The notes: generated by a model from the letters alone, not told the origin. A DNA stretch of 64,000 nt from Polyangiaceae bacterium (GCA_016715885.1 JADJXL010000020.1:1054001-1118000), one strand, 5' to 3'. Numbered from the stretch's first letter, positions 24,599-34,302 are shown. Program-made: numbers and translations.

Positions 24599-24850
24599 TC
24601 AACCTCCCGCAACCGGCGGGATCAGCGCAACTTCATCGCCCGGTCGAACCTCATCGTCCGAACGCGCATACGTGCCGTTCACCGCAACTCGAATCGATCG
24701 ACGGTACGGCTCGAGTCTTGGAAATTGCTGACATACGCGGGTCAAGAGCTCGTCCGCCGTACACTTTCCATCCATTGGCAAGAGCAACTCGGACGTCCCA
24801 AGGACGTCACGTGCCCCCGCAAACGCGAGCACTCTTACCATATTTGACAT
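24599..24850 (-). CDS. moaD: Molybdopterin synthase sulfur carrier subunit MoaD
   Basis: An 83-residue ubiquitin-fold sulfur carrier. The C-terminal Gly-Gly (VALIPPVAGG) becomes the thiocarboxylate used by MoaE. VRVLAFAGARDVLG at the start and NGTYARSDDEVRPGDEVALIPP are typical of MoaD. It heads the minus-strand moa operon; the 106-bp gap to the divergent kinase gene holds its promoter. I cannot see a clear Moco riboswitch in that short gap. Confidence 0.93.
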   Translation of the reverse strand: MSNMVRVLAFAGARDVLGTSELLLPMDGKCTADELLTRVCQQFPRLEPYRRSIRVAVNGTYARSDDEVRPGDEVALIPPVAGG

Positions 24851-24956
24851 CTTCCGTAACGTAGCATTTCAACGTGGTCGCGACAGCACCGTACTACAGG
24901 AACGCGCGCGGTGGCTGTCTTGCGTCGGGCAAAGGCACGATATAGTGGGCCGCTGA

Positions 24957-27900
24957 ATGAGCGAGCAGACCGGCGCGGTTGTCGGCAAGATTTTGGCCGG
25001 GCGTTACCAGGTGCGGCGCGAGCTAGGGCGGGGTGGCATGGGGGTCGTGTACCTCTGTCGCGATCTCGTCGACGATGATCGCGTCGCCGTCAAGGTCCTG
25101 AGCAAGCCTGGAGCGCGATCTCGTCAGGAGGAATCCTGGTGGTTTTACGAGGAAGCGCGAGCGCTTGCGGGGCTGAGCCACCCGTGCCTCGTGCGAGCGC
25201 GCGACTTCGGTGCGCTCGCCGATGGAACGCCGTTTCTCGTGATGGACGCGGTGCCCGGACGATCGCTGCACGAATGGTTGTACCTCGCGCAAGACACTGG
25301 AGGTCTGCCATGGCCGCTCATCTGGAAGATCACCGACGACGTGCTCGCAGCGCTCGCACATGCGCACGCTCGCGGCGTCATTCATGGCGACTTGAAGCCA
25401 TCGAACATTCTGGTCGACCTGCCGACGGATGATCCTGCGACGGCAACGGTGCACCTGCTCGACCTGGGTCTCGCGTGGCTCGTGCAGGACCGCGTCGATC
25501 ATCGCTTGGACGGGTCACCAGCGGCCAAACCAACGATTCGTTGGGGCGCAGGAACGCCCGGGTGGATGGCGCCCGAACAGATTCGATATGCCGCGCCACA
25601 CGTTGGACCAGCAACGGATTTGTACTCGCTCGGATGTGTCGTCTACACGATGATCTCCGGACGCGAGCCGTACGAAGGCACCGACGACGAACTCTTGCAG
25701 CAGCACAAGAGCGCGCCCATCCCGGACGTACCTCTGCGAGCTGGCATTCCCAGCGATGCGGTCGCGTTCGTTCGGCGCCTCATGGCCAAGCGGCCCTGGC
25801 ATCGATTCGATTTTGCCGCGGATGCACGCAAGGTGCTCTGGCCCATGCGTCCTCGAGGTCAGGGGGCGACGACGACGCCGCGTCCGACAGCGGGTTCGCC
25901 GTTCAGGACGTCGCTCAGCAGCTCGCCGATGGGAATGAGCGCTCACGCGGAATCGCAAGTGACGACGACGGGTCTGCTCAGCTTGCGCCCGAGTCCTTTC
26001 ATCGCGCGTACGAGTGAACGAGCTCGGCTGATCCAGTTCGCGACGGAGATCGCGCAAGCGCCGGATCCAAGGCACCGCTTCATCTTGCTCGCGGGAGAAG
26101 CCGGCGTGGGCAAGACGAGGCTCGCGGAATGGCTGTGCGAAGACGCGCACGAGCGAGGGCTCATGGTTCCGTTGCGTGCGCGGTATCGAAAGATCGCAGC
26201 GCCTCTCGACGGGTTTGTCGGGGCCGTCGTGCAACATTTCCGCTTCGAACGCGAAGGTCGCGACGTCATCGAAAAAGTGCTCATGAACCAGTGGGAAGTG
26301 GGCCCGGATGACGAGGATGGCAAGACATGGGTCGCGGCGACCGCGGAATGGCTCAAGCCTTCGTCACCAGGCGATCCGCTCGGCCCCACGGGCAAGCGTT
26401 TCGCGCTGTCGTCGGAGACGCGTTGGCGCGTCATGCAACGGACGCTCGAGAAGATCGCTCGAGGTCGCCCGCTTCTTTTGATGCTGGACGATCTGCATCA
26501 CGCAGCGCCAACTACGTTCGAAGGCGTGGCGCGGCTGCATCGTGAAACGCCGCGGCTGCCGATGTTCTTCGTGGGCACCGTGCGCGACGAAGCGCTCACC
26601 ACGGATCCCGTCGCGCGCGAATGGGTCGATTGGCTCCTACGCGAGCTCGGCGGCGATCGCGTGACGCTCGATCCGCTCGATGCAACGCAAACGCAGGCGC
26701 TGCTACGAGGCACCCTGCCGCTCGACGAAGCAGCCATCACGGAGGCCGTTCAGCGCAGCAAAGGCAACCCCCTCTTTGCTTTGCAAATCGTGCACTCGTG
26801 GGCATCGGGTGGACACATCGAGCTGCGCGATGGGCGTTATGTCGTTCCCGAAGCGAAGCTTGCGATGCGCGCCGCGACCACGGCCGAGCTGTGGGAAGAG
26901 CGGCTTCATGCGATTCCGGAAGACCTTCGCCGCGGCGCTCGAGCAGCCGCAGCACTCGGCGGCGACATTCGCGAAGACGTCTTGCGCATCGAGCTCGGTT
27001 CGCTCGGCGTGGATGCAGATCGCGCCGTTGCCGCAATGAAACGCGCACAAATCCTCCTCCAGTCCGGCGAAGAGCGCCTGCGTTGGCCACACGCTCTCTT
27101 GCAAGAGCACCTGCTCGCGCAGCTCTACGCGCAATCCGATGCGCCCATGATCCTCCGCGCCGCAGCAGCAGCCCTCGAGCGTCATCCGGATGGATCGAGC
27201 CGCCGCATCGTTCGTCACCGCGTGACCAACTTGCTTCGCGCCGGAGACATCGACATCGCCGCGGGCATCTTGCACAAGTCGATCGCTCGCTCGTGGGGCC
27301 GCACGCGCGATGCGCAAGCCACACTGCGCGACTTGTCGCTTCTCGACGGTCGCCTCGACGGACTTCCCCTCGCAACGCAGAAACGTTGGCGCGCCGAAGC
27401 TCTCCGGCACGCCGGACGCCTCGAAGAGTCACGTCGCGACGCCGAAGAAGCGCGCCGCATTTTTCACGATGCAGCCGACATGCTCAACGAAGCTCACTGC
27501 GTCCGGCTCCTCGGTCACGTGGCGAGCGATCTGTCGGCGCCGGCCGAAGGCAAAAAGCTCCTCGAATCAGCCCTTGAAATGTTCCAAACGCTCGGCCACT
27601 CGCATGGCCAGGCGCTCTGCGAAGTCATCATCGGTGAAATCGATTACCTTCTTGGAGATCATCCGGACGCCTTGAGGATTCTGGAAAGTGCTGGAGGCAA
27701 GTTCCAGGCTGTCGGGGATCGTCTTGGGCATGCTCAATGTTTGGTGCTTCACAGCTTCGTCGAGCAAGCTGGTGGAGCGCCGGAGAAGGCGCGGGAGCGG
27801 CTCAAGGTTGCCCGAGCTGAGTTTGACGCGATTGGTTATCGATTGGGTATGGCGCAATGCGACATTTCGCTTGCGCATTCGGATCATCGTGAGGGGCGTT

Positions 27901-28436
27901 TGGATGAGGCTCGTCGAGTGGCCCTCATGACGCGGCGCAGCTTCCGGGATCTTGGGACGCCGCGTGGGGAGGCTGCGTGTGAGCGGCTTTTGGCGATGAT
28001 TGCATTCGATGCGGGGCAGCTCGAGATTGCCGAGGCGCATGCGCGGGCGGCTGGAGGTCTGTACGATCGGCTGGCGGATCCGTGGGGTCAGGTGGAGACG
28101 AAGGTCATTAGCGCGCAGATTGCGCTCGAATGTGGTCGCGTCGAATTTGCCCGTGCGGAATTGGCTGAATGTGAGCGTCTTCCGCTGCTCGAAGCGGAGC
28201 CCAAGCAGCACTTGGCGCTGACGCGTGCGTGGCTTGCCTATTACGACGGTCGATTTCAGGACGCGGCGCAGGAGGTTTTGCGGGCGCGCGAGGCATTCCA
28301 GGATCGCACTGGCGCGGGAGATCACACGCCGGAGCTATTGCGTAAGTTTGCAAAAATGGGCTGGCCAGCTCCGGCGGGTCCGCTCATCGACGCGTGGTTG
28401 CAAACGCACGTCAAACCGGCTCTACCGGCGATCTGA
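24957..28436 (+). CDS. Ser/Thr protein kinase fused to AAA/NACHT-like ATPase and TPR repeats
   Basis: An 1159-residue signalling protein. The kinase domain spans about residues 16-290, with LGRGGMGVVY, catalytic Lys (VAVKVL, K46) and catalytic loop HGDLKPSN (143-150). The Mg-binding DFG is replaced by DLG (LLDLGLAW). After a Ser/Thr-rich linker, residues about 350-700 form an ATPase with Walker A GEAGVGKT (about 380-387) and Walker B LLLMLDDL (about 506). The C-terminal 450 residues are TPR-like helices. This matches the myxobacterial kinase/AAA/TPR class that integrates signals. Base usage in the C-terminal third shifts to more T/G-ending codons from about 27650. No membrane segment is seen. 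Confidence 0.92.
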   Translation: MSEQTGAVVGKILAGRYQVRRELGRGGMGVVYLCRDLVDDDRVAVKVLSKPGARSRQEESWWFYEEARALAGLSHPCLVRARDFGALADGTPFLVMDAVPGRSLHEWLYLAQDTGGLPWPLIWKITDDVLAALAHAHARGVIHGDLKPSNILVDLPTDDPATATVHLLDLGLAWLVQDRVDHRLDGSPAAKPTIRWGAGTPGWMAPEQIRYAAPHVGPATDLYSLGCVVYTMISGREPYEGTDDELLQQHKSAPIPDVPLRAGIPSDAVAFVRRLMAKRPWHRFDFAADARKVLWPMRPRGQGATTTPRPTAGSPFRTSLSSSPMGMSAHAESQVTTTGLLSLRPSPFIARTSERARLIQFATEIAQAPDPRHRFILLAGEAGVGKTRLAEWLCEDAHERGLMVPLRARYRKIAAPLDGFVGAVVQHFRFEREGRDVIEKVLMNQWEVGPDDEDGKTWVAATAEWLKPSSPGDPLGPTGKRFALSSETRWRVMQRTLEKIARGRPLLLMLDDLHHAAPTTFEGVARLHRETPRLPMFFVGTVRDEALTTDPVAREWVDWLLRELGGDRVTLDPLDATQTQALLRGTLPLDEAAITEAVQRSKGNPLFALQIVHSWASGGHIELRDGRYVVPEAKLAMRAATTAELWEERLHAIPEDLRRGARAAAALGGDIREDVLRIELGSLGVDADRAVAAMKRAQILLQSGEERLRWPHALLQEHLLAQLYAQSDAPMILRAAAAALERHPDGSSRRIVRHRVTNLLRAGDIDIAAGILHKSIARSWGRTRDAQATLRDLSLLDGRLDGLPLATQKRWRAEALRHAGRLEESRRDAEEARRIFHDAADMLNEAHCVRLLGHVASDLSAPAEGKKLLESALEMFQTLGHSHGQALCEVIIGEIDYLLGDHPDALRILESAGGKFQAVGDRLGHAQCLVLHSFVEQAGGAPEKARERLKVARAEFDAIGYRLGMAQCDISLAHSDHREGRLDEARRVALMTRRSFRDLGTPRGEAACERLLAMIAFDAGQLEIAEAHARAAGGLYDRLADPWGQVETKVISAQIALECGRVEFARAELAECERLPLLEAEPKQHLALTRAWLAYYDGRFQDAAQEVLRAREAFQDRTGAGDHTPELLRKFAKMGWPAPAGPLIDAWLQTHVKPALPAI

Positions 28437-28439
28437 GCT

Positions 28440-28453
28440 CGCTTCGCGAAGCG
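28440..28453. terminator. Short palindromic hairpin after kinase gene
   Basis: CGCTTCGCGAAGCG is a perfect 14-bp palindrome four bases after the kinase stop codon, followed by TATTTCCTC. It could form a small terminator hairpin, but there is no strong T tract, so this is tentative. Confidence 0.35.
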
Positions 28454-28510
28454 TATTTCCTCTCGATTTCCAGAAACGCTTCGTTGTGCTTCCGTGGTAT
28501 CTTGCGTCTC

Positions 28511-30058
28511 ATGACGCGCGAGCTTACCGGGTTTCAGGCGATAGGCTTACTCTTGGCGGCTTTTGTTTTAGGGGGAGCGTGTACGCCGACAGACCGCGAT
28601 TTTGCATCGGGTGGGGCCGGGGGACAGGGCGGTGGATGTCCAACGGGATTTGCCGAGTGTGATGGAGATCCCACGACGGAGTGCGAAACCGATACGACGA
28701 CGCTCGAGCATTGCGGAGCGTGTGACAATGCTTGTGCCGCGGCGCCCAATGCCAATGTTGCGTGCGAGGGTGGGAAGTGTTCCATACCGAGCTGCACGGA
28801 TGGGCGTGAAAACTGCGACAACTTTTATGAAAACGGTTGTGAAACGAATCCAAGCGTGAGTTTCGAGCATTGCGGAGCGTGCGGTAATTCCTGCGAGGCG
28901 CCTCAGGCGATTACGGCGTGCGTGACGGGCACTTGCCAGCTCGCGCAATGCGTCTTGGATTACCTCGATTGCGACATGGATCCGAAGACCGGATGTGAGG
29001 TGGATCCGAAGGCGGATGCCGAGCATTGCGGTGGATGCGGCAACACGTGCATGGCTCCGAATGCCAACATGGCATGCGCGGAGTCGCAATGCATGATTGC
29101 GAGCTGCATGGATAACTTTGGCGATTGCAATGGGAACCTCGCCGACGGCTGCGAGACCGACCTCACCACGCATCCGGACCATTGCGGAATGTGTGGCAAT
29201 TCATGCCAGGGTGGCCTGTGCAATTCGGGCATCTGCAATCCGCCGGTGCTCGTATCGAAAGCCGGCTTTCCGGCCGGAGAGCTGGCCATTTACAACGACG
29301 AGCTTTACATTGGCTCGCGTTCGGGGGCGGGCGAGGTCGCGAAGGTAAAGCTCGCGGGCGGAAGCACATTCATCATGAATACGACTGGCGCAGCCGCCAA
29401 TGCCATTTTCGTTAGCGACGCGGGTGTTTTCGTTGGAGGTGGAAACGTCATGGCGCGCATGAATCACGACGGCTCGAATATGTTCATGTATTCCGGCATG
29501 AATGGAACCGTGCGTGGCGTCGCCGCGGACTTGAAGAATGTATACTGGTCGTCATTGTCCAACATTCGTTTTGGACCGGTCGCTGGAGGGATATCCAATA
29601 CCTTCGTCTCGACACCGACATCGGCGTATGGTGTCGCCATCCACAAGGATTATCTGTACTGGTCTCTTAGCGACGGCAGCATCTGGCGCTCGCCGGTCGA
29701 TACACCCAAGCCCGACCAGATTTCCCTCGGCCCGACAGTGCCGACGAACATGGTGGTCGACGCGTCGAATGCGTACTGGAATTCCTACAACGGGATGCAC
29801 TGGGCGCCGCATTTGGGAGGTTCCGCCAAAACGATTGCACCTGCTACGTCGGCCGTTCGAGCGCTCGCCGTCGACGATACATACGTTTATTGGACCGAGG
29901 AAAGCATGGGCGAAATCCGCAAAGCTCGCAAGGACGGCTCCGAGCCCTTCGTCACCATTTACAAAGGTCCACCGGGGCCCTGGGGCATCGCGGTCGATGC
30001 TCAATTCGTTTATTGGAGCAACTACCAATCCATGGAAATATGGAAAGTGCTCCGATGA
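28511..30058 (+). CDS. Lipoprotein with four Cys-rich repeats and a YW-rich beta-propeller
   Basis: A 515-residue predicted lipoprotein. The hydrophobic signal ends in LGGAC. After a Gly-rich linker come four repeats of about 45 residues, each with an EHCG(A/G/M)CxNxC core and a GCET or GCEV motif, a pattern common in myxobacterial surface proteins. Residues about 240-515 contain repeated YWS/YWT motifs (VYWSS, LYWSL, AYWNS, VYWTE, VYWSN), which suggests a YWTD-like beta-propeller for protein binding. I start at ATG 28511, which gives the signal peptide; the frame is open to 28394. The stop overlaps an ATG in front of osmC. Confidence 0.8.
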   Translation: MTRELTGFQAIGLLLAAFVLGGACTPTDRDFASGGAGGQGGGCPTGFAECDGDPTTECETDTTTLEHCGACDNACAAAPNANVACEGGKCSIPSCTDGRENCDNFYENGCETNPSVSFEHCGACGNSCEAPQAITACVTGTCQLAQCVLDYLDCDMDPKTGCEVDPKADAEHCGGCGNTCMAPNANMACAESQCMIASCMDNFGDCNGNLADGCETDLTTHPDHCGMCGNSCQGGLCNSGICNPPVLVSKAGFPAGELAIYNDELYIGSRSGAGEVAKVKLAGGSTFIMNTTGAAANAIFVSDAGVFVGGGNVMARMNHDGSNMFMYSGMNGTVRGVAADLKNVYWSSLSNIRFGPVAGGISNTFVSTPTSAYGVAIHKDYLYWSLSDGSIWRSPVDTPKPDQISLGPTVPTNMVVDASNAYWNSYNGMHWAPHLGGSAKTIAPATSAVRALAVDDTYVYWTEESMGEIRKARKDGSEPFVTIYKGPPGPWGIAVDAQFVYWSNYQSMEIWKVLR

Positions 30059-30084
30059 GCCTGCCCATCGGCAAGGGAGCATTC

Positions 30085-30546
30085 ATGTCCGAACACAAAG
30101 CAACCATCGATTGGCAATTTTCCGGCGGCGACTTCGTGCACGGCAAGTATTCGCGCGAGCACTCGTGGTCGTTCGATGGCGGATTGACGGTGCCCGCATC
30201 GCCGTCGCCATCGGTGGTTCCCCTGCCCCATTCCAATCCGGCAAACGTGGATCCGGAAGAAGCATTCGTGGCGGCCCTATCGAGCTGCCACATGCTGACA
30301 TTTTTGTGGCTCGCATCGCGTGCCGGGTTTCACGTGATCAGCTATCGCGACGAAGCCATCGGGCACATGACGAAGAACGAAAAGCGCATTCCGTGGGTGA
30401 GTCTGGTCGAATTGCATCCACGCATCGAATATGGCGGGGACAAACGGCCTTCGGCGGAAGAAGAAGACCGATTGCATCACGACGCGCACGAATTTTGTTT
30501 CATTGCGAATTCCGTGAAGACGGAGATTCGCGTGGTGAGCACGTAA
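30085..30546 (+). CDS. OsmC/Ohr-family peroxide-detoxifying protein
   Basis: A 153-residue OsmC-fold protein, a thiol peroxidase reducing organic hydroperoxides. The two family cysteines are visible: one in ALSSCHMLTFLWLA and one in HEFCFIANSVKT. An early Arg-containing segment HSWSFDGGLTV fits the OsmC clade. I start at ATG 30085 because AAGGGAG sits 5 nt upstream; ATG 30055, overlapping the previous stop, is an alternative. The stop codon directly abuts the stop of the next gene on the other strand. Confidence 0.88.
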   Translation: MSEHKATIDWQFSGGDFVHGKYSREHSWSFDGGLTVPASPSPSVVPLPHSNPANVDPEEAFVAALSSCHMLTFLWLASRAGFHVISYRDEAIGHMTKNEKRIPWVSLVELHPRIEYGGDKRPSAEEEDRLHHDAHEFCFIANSVKTEIRVVST

Positions 30547-31122
30547 TCACTTCATGCACCACGGTTCGGCGCTTTCCGAGTTGATGATCACTTCGCCCTC
30601 CCCGGCGCTCGTATCGATCGTGCCTTCCCAAGCTATCTTGGAAGGAGGAGCGTCCGTCACGTCGCGGACGACGCGGATCGAAATGCTCCCCGATTCCACC
30701 GGGATGATGTCAGCCGCATAATCGAAGACGCACATACAATGGCATCGAGCGCCTCCGGCCGCCGCCTCGGGAGCATCGACTTCCGTGAACACGAGCGTGT
30801 CGCCGTCGCGCGTCACGTTGACGGAATGATCGCCGCAACAATTGAGCATGATGCGAGCATTGGTCAGACCGAGCGTTTTGGTGGCCGCGTCGTAGTTCCA
30901 CAAGAGACGCTCGGCGTCGCAATAGGTTGCTGCATCGGGCATGGGAATTTTGGCGCCCGAGTTGATGAATCCGCCGCATTCACTGATCGACGGCGCGACA
31001 TCGAACTCGGCAGGCGCAGGGTTTCCCCCGGATGACGAGTGGCCGCTGTTTTCGCCGCTGCAGGAAGCGATCAGGATGGCGGTCAGAAAAGCTGCACCGA
31101 TATGCTTCGAAGAAAAGTTCAT
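30547..31122 (-). CDS. Cysteine-rich lipoprotein of unknown function
   Basis: A 191-residue predicted lipoprotein with signal segment and lipobox LIASC at about residues 17-21. The mature part has several Cys residues in pairs (LNCCGDH, ARCHCMCVF), which could form disulfides or bind metal, and a beta-rich C-terminal half. I start at ATG 31120-31122, with AGGAG 8 nt upstream, and not at the earlier in-frame start at 31287. I do not recognise a family. Confidence 0.65.
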   Translation of the reverse strand: MNFSSKHIGAAFLTAILIASCSGENSGHSSSGGNPAPAEFDVAPSISECGGFINSGAKIPMPDAATYCDAERLLWNYDAATKTLGLTNARIMLNCCGDHSVNVTRDGDTLVFTEVDAPEAAAGGARCHCMCVFDYAADIIPVESGSISIRVVRDVTDAPPSKIAWEGTIDTSAGEGEVIINSESAEPWCMK

Positions 31123-31248
31123 GGGATGACTCCTGGTTGCATCCATGAGATACGACCTGGGCGAGGATGTCAATTGCGGAGTCGAATACTGAAGACATTG
31201 ACGCCAGCAATGTGGTAGCGTGCGCGAACCAGGGAGAAAACGACGTTG

Positions 31249-32052
31249 ATGGCCCCCGCATCCGTCGGGATCACTACCATGCAGCAAGCCACGACACGCC
31301 AGTTTCTTGCAGCCGCCATCGTCGTAGCCGGCGTCATTGCATCAGCCGGTCACGCCTTCGCGCAGCCCGCGCCGCCACCAGCATCCACCGCTGAAGCGGC
31401 CCCCTTGCCACCACCGCCATCGCCACCTCCTGCTGCCGCTCCCGATGCGCCCCCGCAAGACCCGGCATTGCCAGCACCTCCACCACCTCCCCCGATTGCG
31501 CCGCCCGTAGCAGCGCCGCAAGGTGCTGCCCCATTGCCACCACCGCCAGCGGCTCCTCCGGGCGCAGCTCCGCCCCCCCGTGCTCAGCCTCAACCGCCTC
31601 CCTATACGGGTCAGCCATATGCGCCGTGGAAAGAACAAGCTGACGATCGTCCCAAGGAAATGGCCTACAACGGCTTTGTTCCAATGGGATACCACAAGGT
31701 GGAGCGCTCGCGCAAAGGCCTCGTCATTGCCGGAGCCGCAACATTCGGTGGCCTTTATGGAATTACGCTGCTCGGCGCGCTCAGCGGACCGTCCAATGCT
31801 TATTCCTTGGCGATACCGGTCATCGGTCCGTTCACGGTGATGGAAACAAGCCCGGGAGGCAGTTGGTCGGGCCTCTACGCAATTGCCAATGCACTCCTGG
31901 TTCTCGATGGATTGGGCCAAGCAGCCGGCGTCATCATGTTCGCCGCTGGCTTGTCCAGCAAGAAAACCGTCCTCGTGCGTGACGACGTCACCGCGTTCGA
32001 GCCGGAATTCATGGTCGGCCCGGGATCTGTGGGAATGCGGATGAAATTCTGA
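31249..32052 (+). CDS. Exported protein with Pro/Ala-rich region and hydrophobic C-terminal half
   Basis: A 267-residue protein of unrecognised family. The N-terminus is a signal peptide ending AFA|QP. Next is about 100 residues of Pro/Ala-rich sequence, then a charged stretch (WKEQADDRPKEMAYNGFVPMGY). Two or three hydrophobic helices follow (for example LVIAGAATFGGLYGITLLGAL). The same overall plan recurs in myxobacterial envelope proteins. AGGGAG lies 12 nt before ATG 31249; TTG 31246 and ATG 31279 are alternatives. Confidence 0.6.
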   Translation: MAPASVGITTMQQATTRQFLAAAIVVAGVIASAGHAFAQPAPPPASTAEAAPLPPPPSPPPAAAPDAPPQDPALPAPPPPPPIAPPVAAPQGAAPLPPPPAAPPGAAPPPRAQPQPPPYTGQPYAPWKEQADDRPKEMAYNGFVPMGYHKVERSRKGLVIAGAATFGGLYGITLLGALSGPSNAYSLAIPVIGPFTVMETSPGGSWSGLYAIANALLVLDGLGQAAGVIMFAAGLSSKKTVLVRDDVTAFEPEFMVGPGSVGMRMKF

Positions 32053-32160
32053 GGTTCCCAAACGAGCAATCCTTGGAGTAGCTCGTTTTCCAGGCACAAT
32101 TCGACCTCGCCTCCCCCGGACCAGCTTGCAGGCCGCGCTTTCCATGGCGAAACGTAGGGA

Positions 32161-33657
32161 GTGGCCACATCGACTCCGAAATTGCTCGACCAGCACGAAG
32201 CAGCGAAAGAGCTTCTTCGAACGCTGCGCGGGCAAGGACAGGATTTCACCATTGCCGATGCATCTGCGAAAAGCGGTTTGCCTTTTCGCGATGCCGAGCA
32301 GGGTCTTCATGCGCTCGTCAGCGAATATCGCGGGCACTTGCGCGTCACGGAGGACGGCGAGCTCCTATTTCGTTTTCCTCATGGTTTCACCAAACCTTGG
32401 GAAGTGCCCACACGCGCCAAGCGCTTTGCACGTGCCGTAGGCAAAGCATTTCTCGGAATTCTCCGATTCGTCGTCCGCGCGTGGATAACCATCGTTCTTC
32501 TTGGTTACACCGCCATTTTCGTGGCGATTCTCCTCGGATTCATGTTCGCCCGAGGCTCCTCGAGCGATTCCCGCGATCGCGACCACGGGCACGGCTTTCT
32601 GCCAACGTACCTGTTTTTCCGAATCGTGAGCGATGCGCTCTTTTGGACGTTTCATCCATTTTCGCCCGTCGCACTCTCGCGCACGCACCAACGATATCGC
32701 TATGTCCAACCGTACGAAGGATCGGCATACGATGTAACACGCAAAGCAGCGAGGGACGACGAGGAAAACGGGCCGCGGTTTTATGACAAGGTCAACCGGT
32801 TCTTCTTCGGACCACCTGCGCCCGAAGCGGATCCGCGTGAAACCGAACGCCTCGTGCTCGCTGAAATTCGCGCACAAAAGGGCCGCATTGGACTTTCCGA
32901 CGTAATGCGCGTCACAGGTCTGCCGCGTGAACAAGCCGATCCCATGATGGCTCGGCTCATGCTCGATTACGATGGCACGGTGGAAGTCTCCGACGAAGGA
33001 GGAATCTATTATAAGTTTCCGGCGGTTCGGCGCACTGCGGGGGATCTGAGCGGGTGGGACAGGCCGACACCCATATGGAAACGCCTGGAAAAGCTCCGCC
33101 CATTTACCGGAAATGACGTAGGCACGAATTTGCTCATCATGGGGCTCAATGGGTTCAACCTGTTCATGAGCGCTTGGGTGATGCAACATGGCTTGACGCT
33201 CGCCAATTTGCGCCTCGCCATGATGGGCATTCCGATGAATGAATTGCCGTTCGATGGCACTCCGATTGCGCTGGGGCTCGTGCCGCTGTCTTTTTCGATT
33301 CTGCTGTTCGCGATACCGCTCGTACGCGCCGTATGGCGCCCCATCGAAGCTCGGCGCATTGCACGCGAAAATGGCCGGCGCGCGATGCTGCGCGAAGTGC
33401 TGGAAAAACCGCAAGGCGTCGAGGAAGATTCATTGGTCGACGCATACCGAAAAGCAGCGGGGCGAGACATTGATTCGAAGGAATTGACGCGGGAAATCGT
33501 GGCGCTCGGCGGAGACGTGGACCTGGAAACGGCGGACGGGATTCGTTATCGCTTTCCGGACCTCGTCGTGGAAAGGCGCGCGCTCGAGGCCGAACGCGAA
33601 ACGGCCTCCGAGGAAGAAGCGCGCGTGGGCAAGATCGTGTACTCGTCGGAGGATTGA
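32161..33657 (+). CDS. Membrane protein with three winged-helix-like segments
   Basis: A 498-residue protein of no recognised family. Three regions share a plan of helices ending in a beta hairpin: about residues 8-75 (ending ELLFRFPHGF), about 230-290 (ending GIYYKFPAVRR) and about 420-480 (ending GIRYRFPDLV). They look like repeated winged-helix domains. Between them are transmembrane helices near 100-128 and two near 325-400. A cytoplasmic DNA- or protein-binding function coupled to membrane segments is possible. The GTG start is uncertain because AGGGA abuts it. Confidence 0.6.
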   Translation: MATSTPKLLDQHEAAKELLRTLRGQGQDFTIADASAKSGLPFRDAEQGLHALVSEYRGHLRVTEDGELLFRFPHGFTKPWEVPTRAKRFARAVGKAFLGILRFVVRAWITIVLLGYTAIFVAILLGFMFARGSSSDSRDRDHGHGFLPTYLFFRIVSDALFWTFHPFSPVALSRTHQRYRYVQPYEGSAYDVTRKAARDDEENGPRFYDKVNRFFFGPPAPEADPRETERLVLAEIRAQKGRIGLSDVMRVTGLPREQADPMMARLMLDYDGTVEVSDEGGIYYKFPAVRRTAGDLSGWDRPTPIWKRLEKLRPFTGNDVGTNLLIMGLNGFNLFMSAWVMQHGLTLANLRLAMMGIPMNELPFDGTPIALGLVPLSFSILLFAIPLVRAVWRPIEARRIARENGRRAMLREVLEKPQGVEEDSLVDAYRKAAGRDIDSKELTREIVALGGDVDLETADGIRYRFPDLVVERRALEAERETASEEEARVGKIVYSSED

Positions 33658-33780
33658 TTGTTCTCGGGCGCCGCTGCTGAGACGACAATCGACGCAGCGT
33701 GTCGTTTTTCATTGACGACCGCACGCTCGGTCGACTAGGGTGATTGGCGCCCCACGTCAACGCCTCGAGAGAAGCTCGAT

Positions 33781-34290
33781 ATGCCTGCTGTTACCATCGA
33801 ACGCTCGACCGATGAAACCGTTGTCGTGATGTTTTGGCACGACATTCTCGCGGTTTGGATGAAGGGCCCGCCCACGATTGCCAATCAGCGGGATGCTGAA
33901 CGGATTGCATCGAAGCTGCTCGAGCAGTGGACGCGCGGAATTGCAATGATGGTCGTCATCGGCGTTGGGCTTCCCCTCCCTTCGGCGGAAGTCAAGCGGG
34001 AGCTCGATGCCATTTACCGCCGCCTGGCACCGAATCTGCGCGCCCTGTCGTATGTGGTGCTTGGGAGCGGGTTTCATCCAACCATGGTCCGCAGCCATCT
34101 CATCGCGTCGAATTGGGTGATGCGACGGCCCTATGCGACATCCACCACCGGTGACGTAAAAAAAGGTGCGACGTGGCTGTTTTATACGCTCGGAGAAGAC
34201 GCCGAACGCGGTAGCGTCGATCAATTCACGCAAGCTTTGGCGGCCGCCGTTCGCGGTGAAGCGCCCACGACGCTGCGCACGCGAAGCTGA
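33781..34290 (+). CDS. Conserved-looking 169-residue protein, unknown function
   Basis: A small soluble alpha/beta protein. The opening MPAVTIERSTDETVVVMFWHD and the alternating hydrophobic strands and helices resemble STAS-like or SpoIIAA-like folds, but no diagnostic phosphorylated Ser/Thr motif is clear. It lacks a signal peptide. It faces the exported protein gene on the opposite strand, with 12 bp between the two stop codons. Function is unknown. Confidence 0.5.
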   Translation: MPAVTIERSTDETVVVMFWHDILAVWMKGPPTIANQRDAERIASKLLEQWTRGIAMMVVIGVGLPLPSAEVKRELDAIYRRLAPNLRALSYVVLGSGFHPTMVRSHLIASNWVMRRPYATSTTGDVKKGATWLFYTLGEDAERGSVDQFTQALAAAVRGEAPTTLRTRS

Positions 34291-34302
34291 TCTATCGCGC
34301 GG

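Noticed and set aside
24851..24956. Molybdenum cofactor riboswitch in front of moaD
   Set aside because: The 106-bp gap shows no clear conserved helices of that riboswitch and also must hold the kinase promoter.
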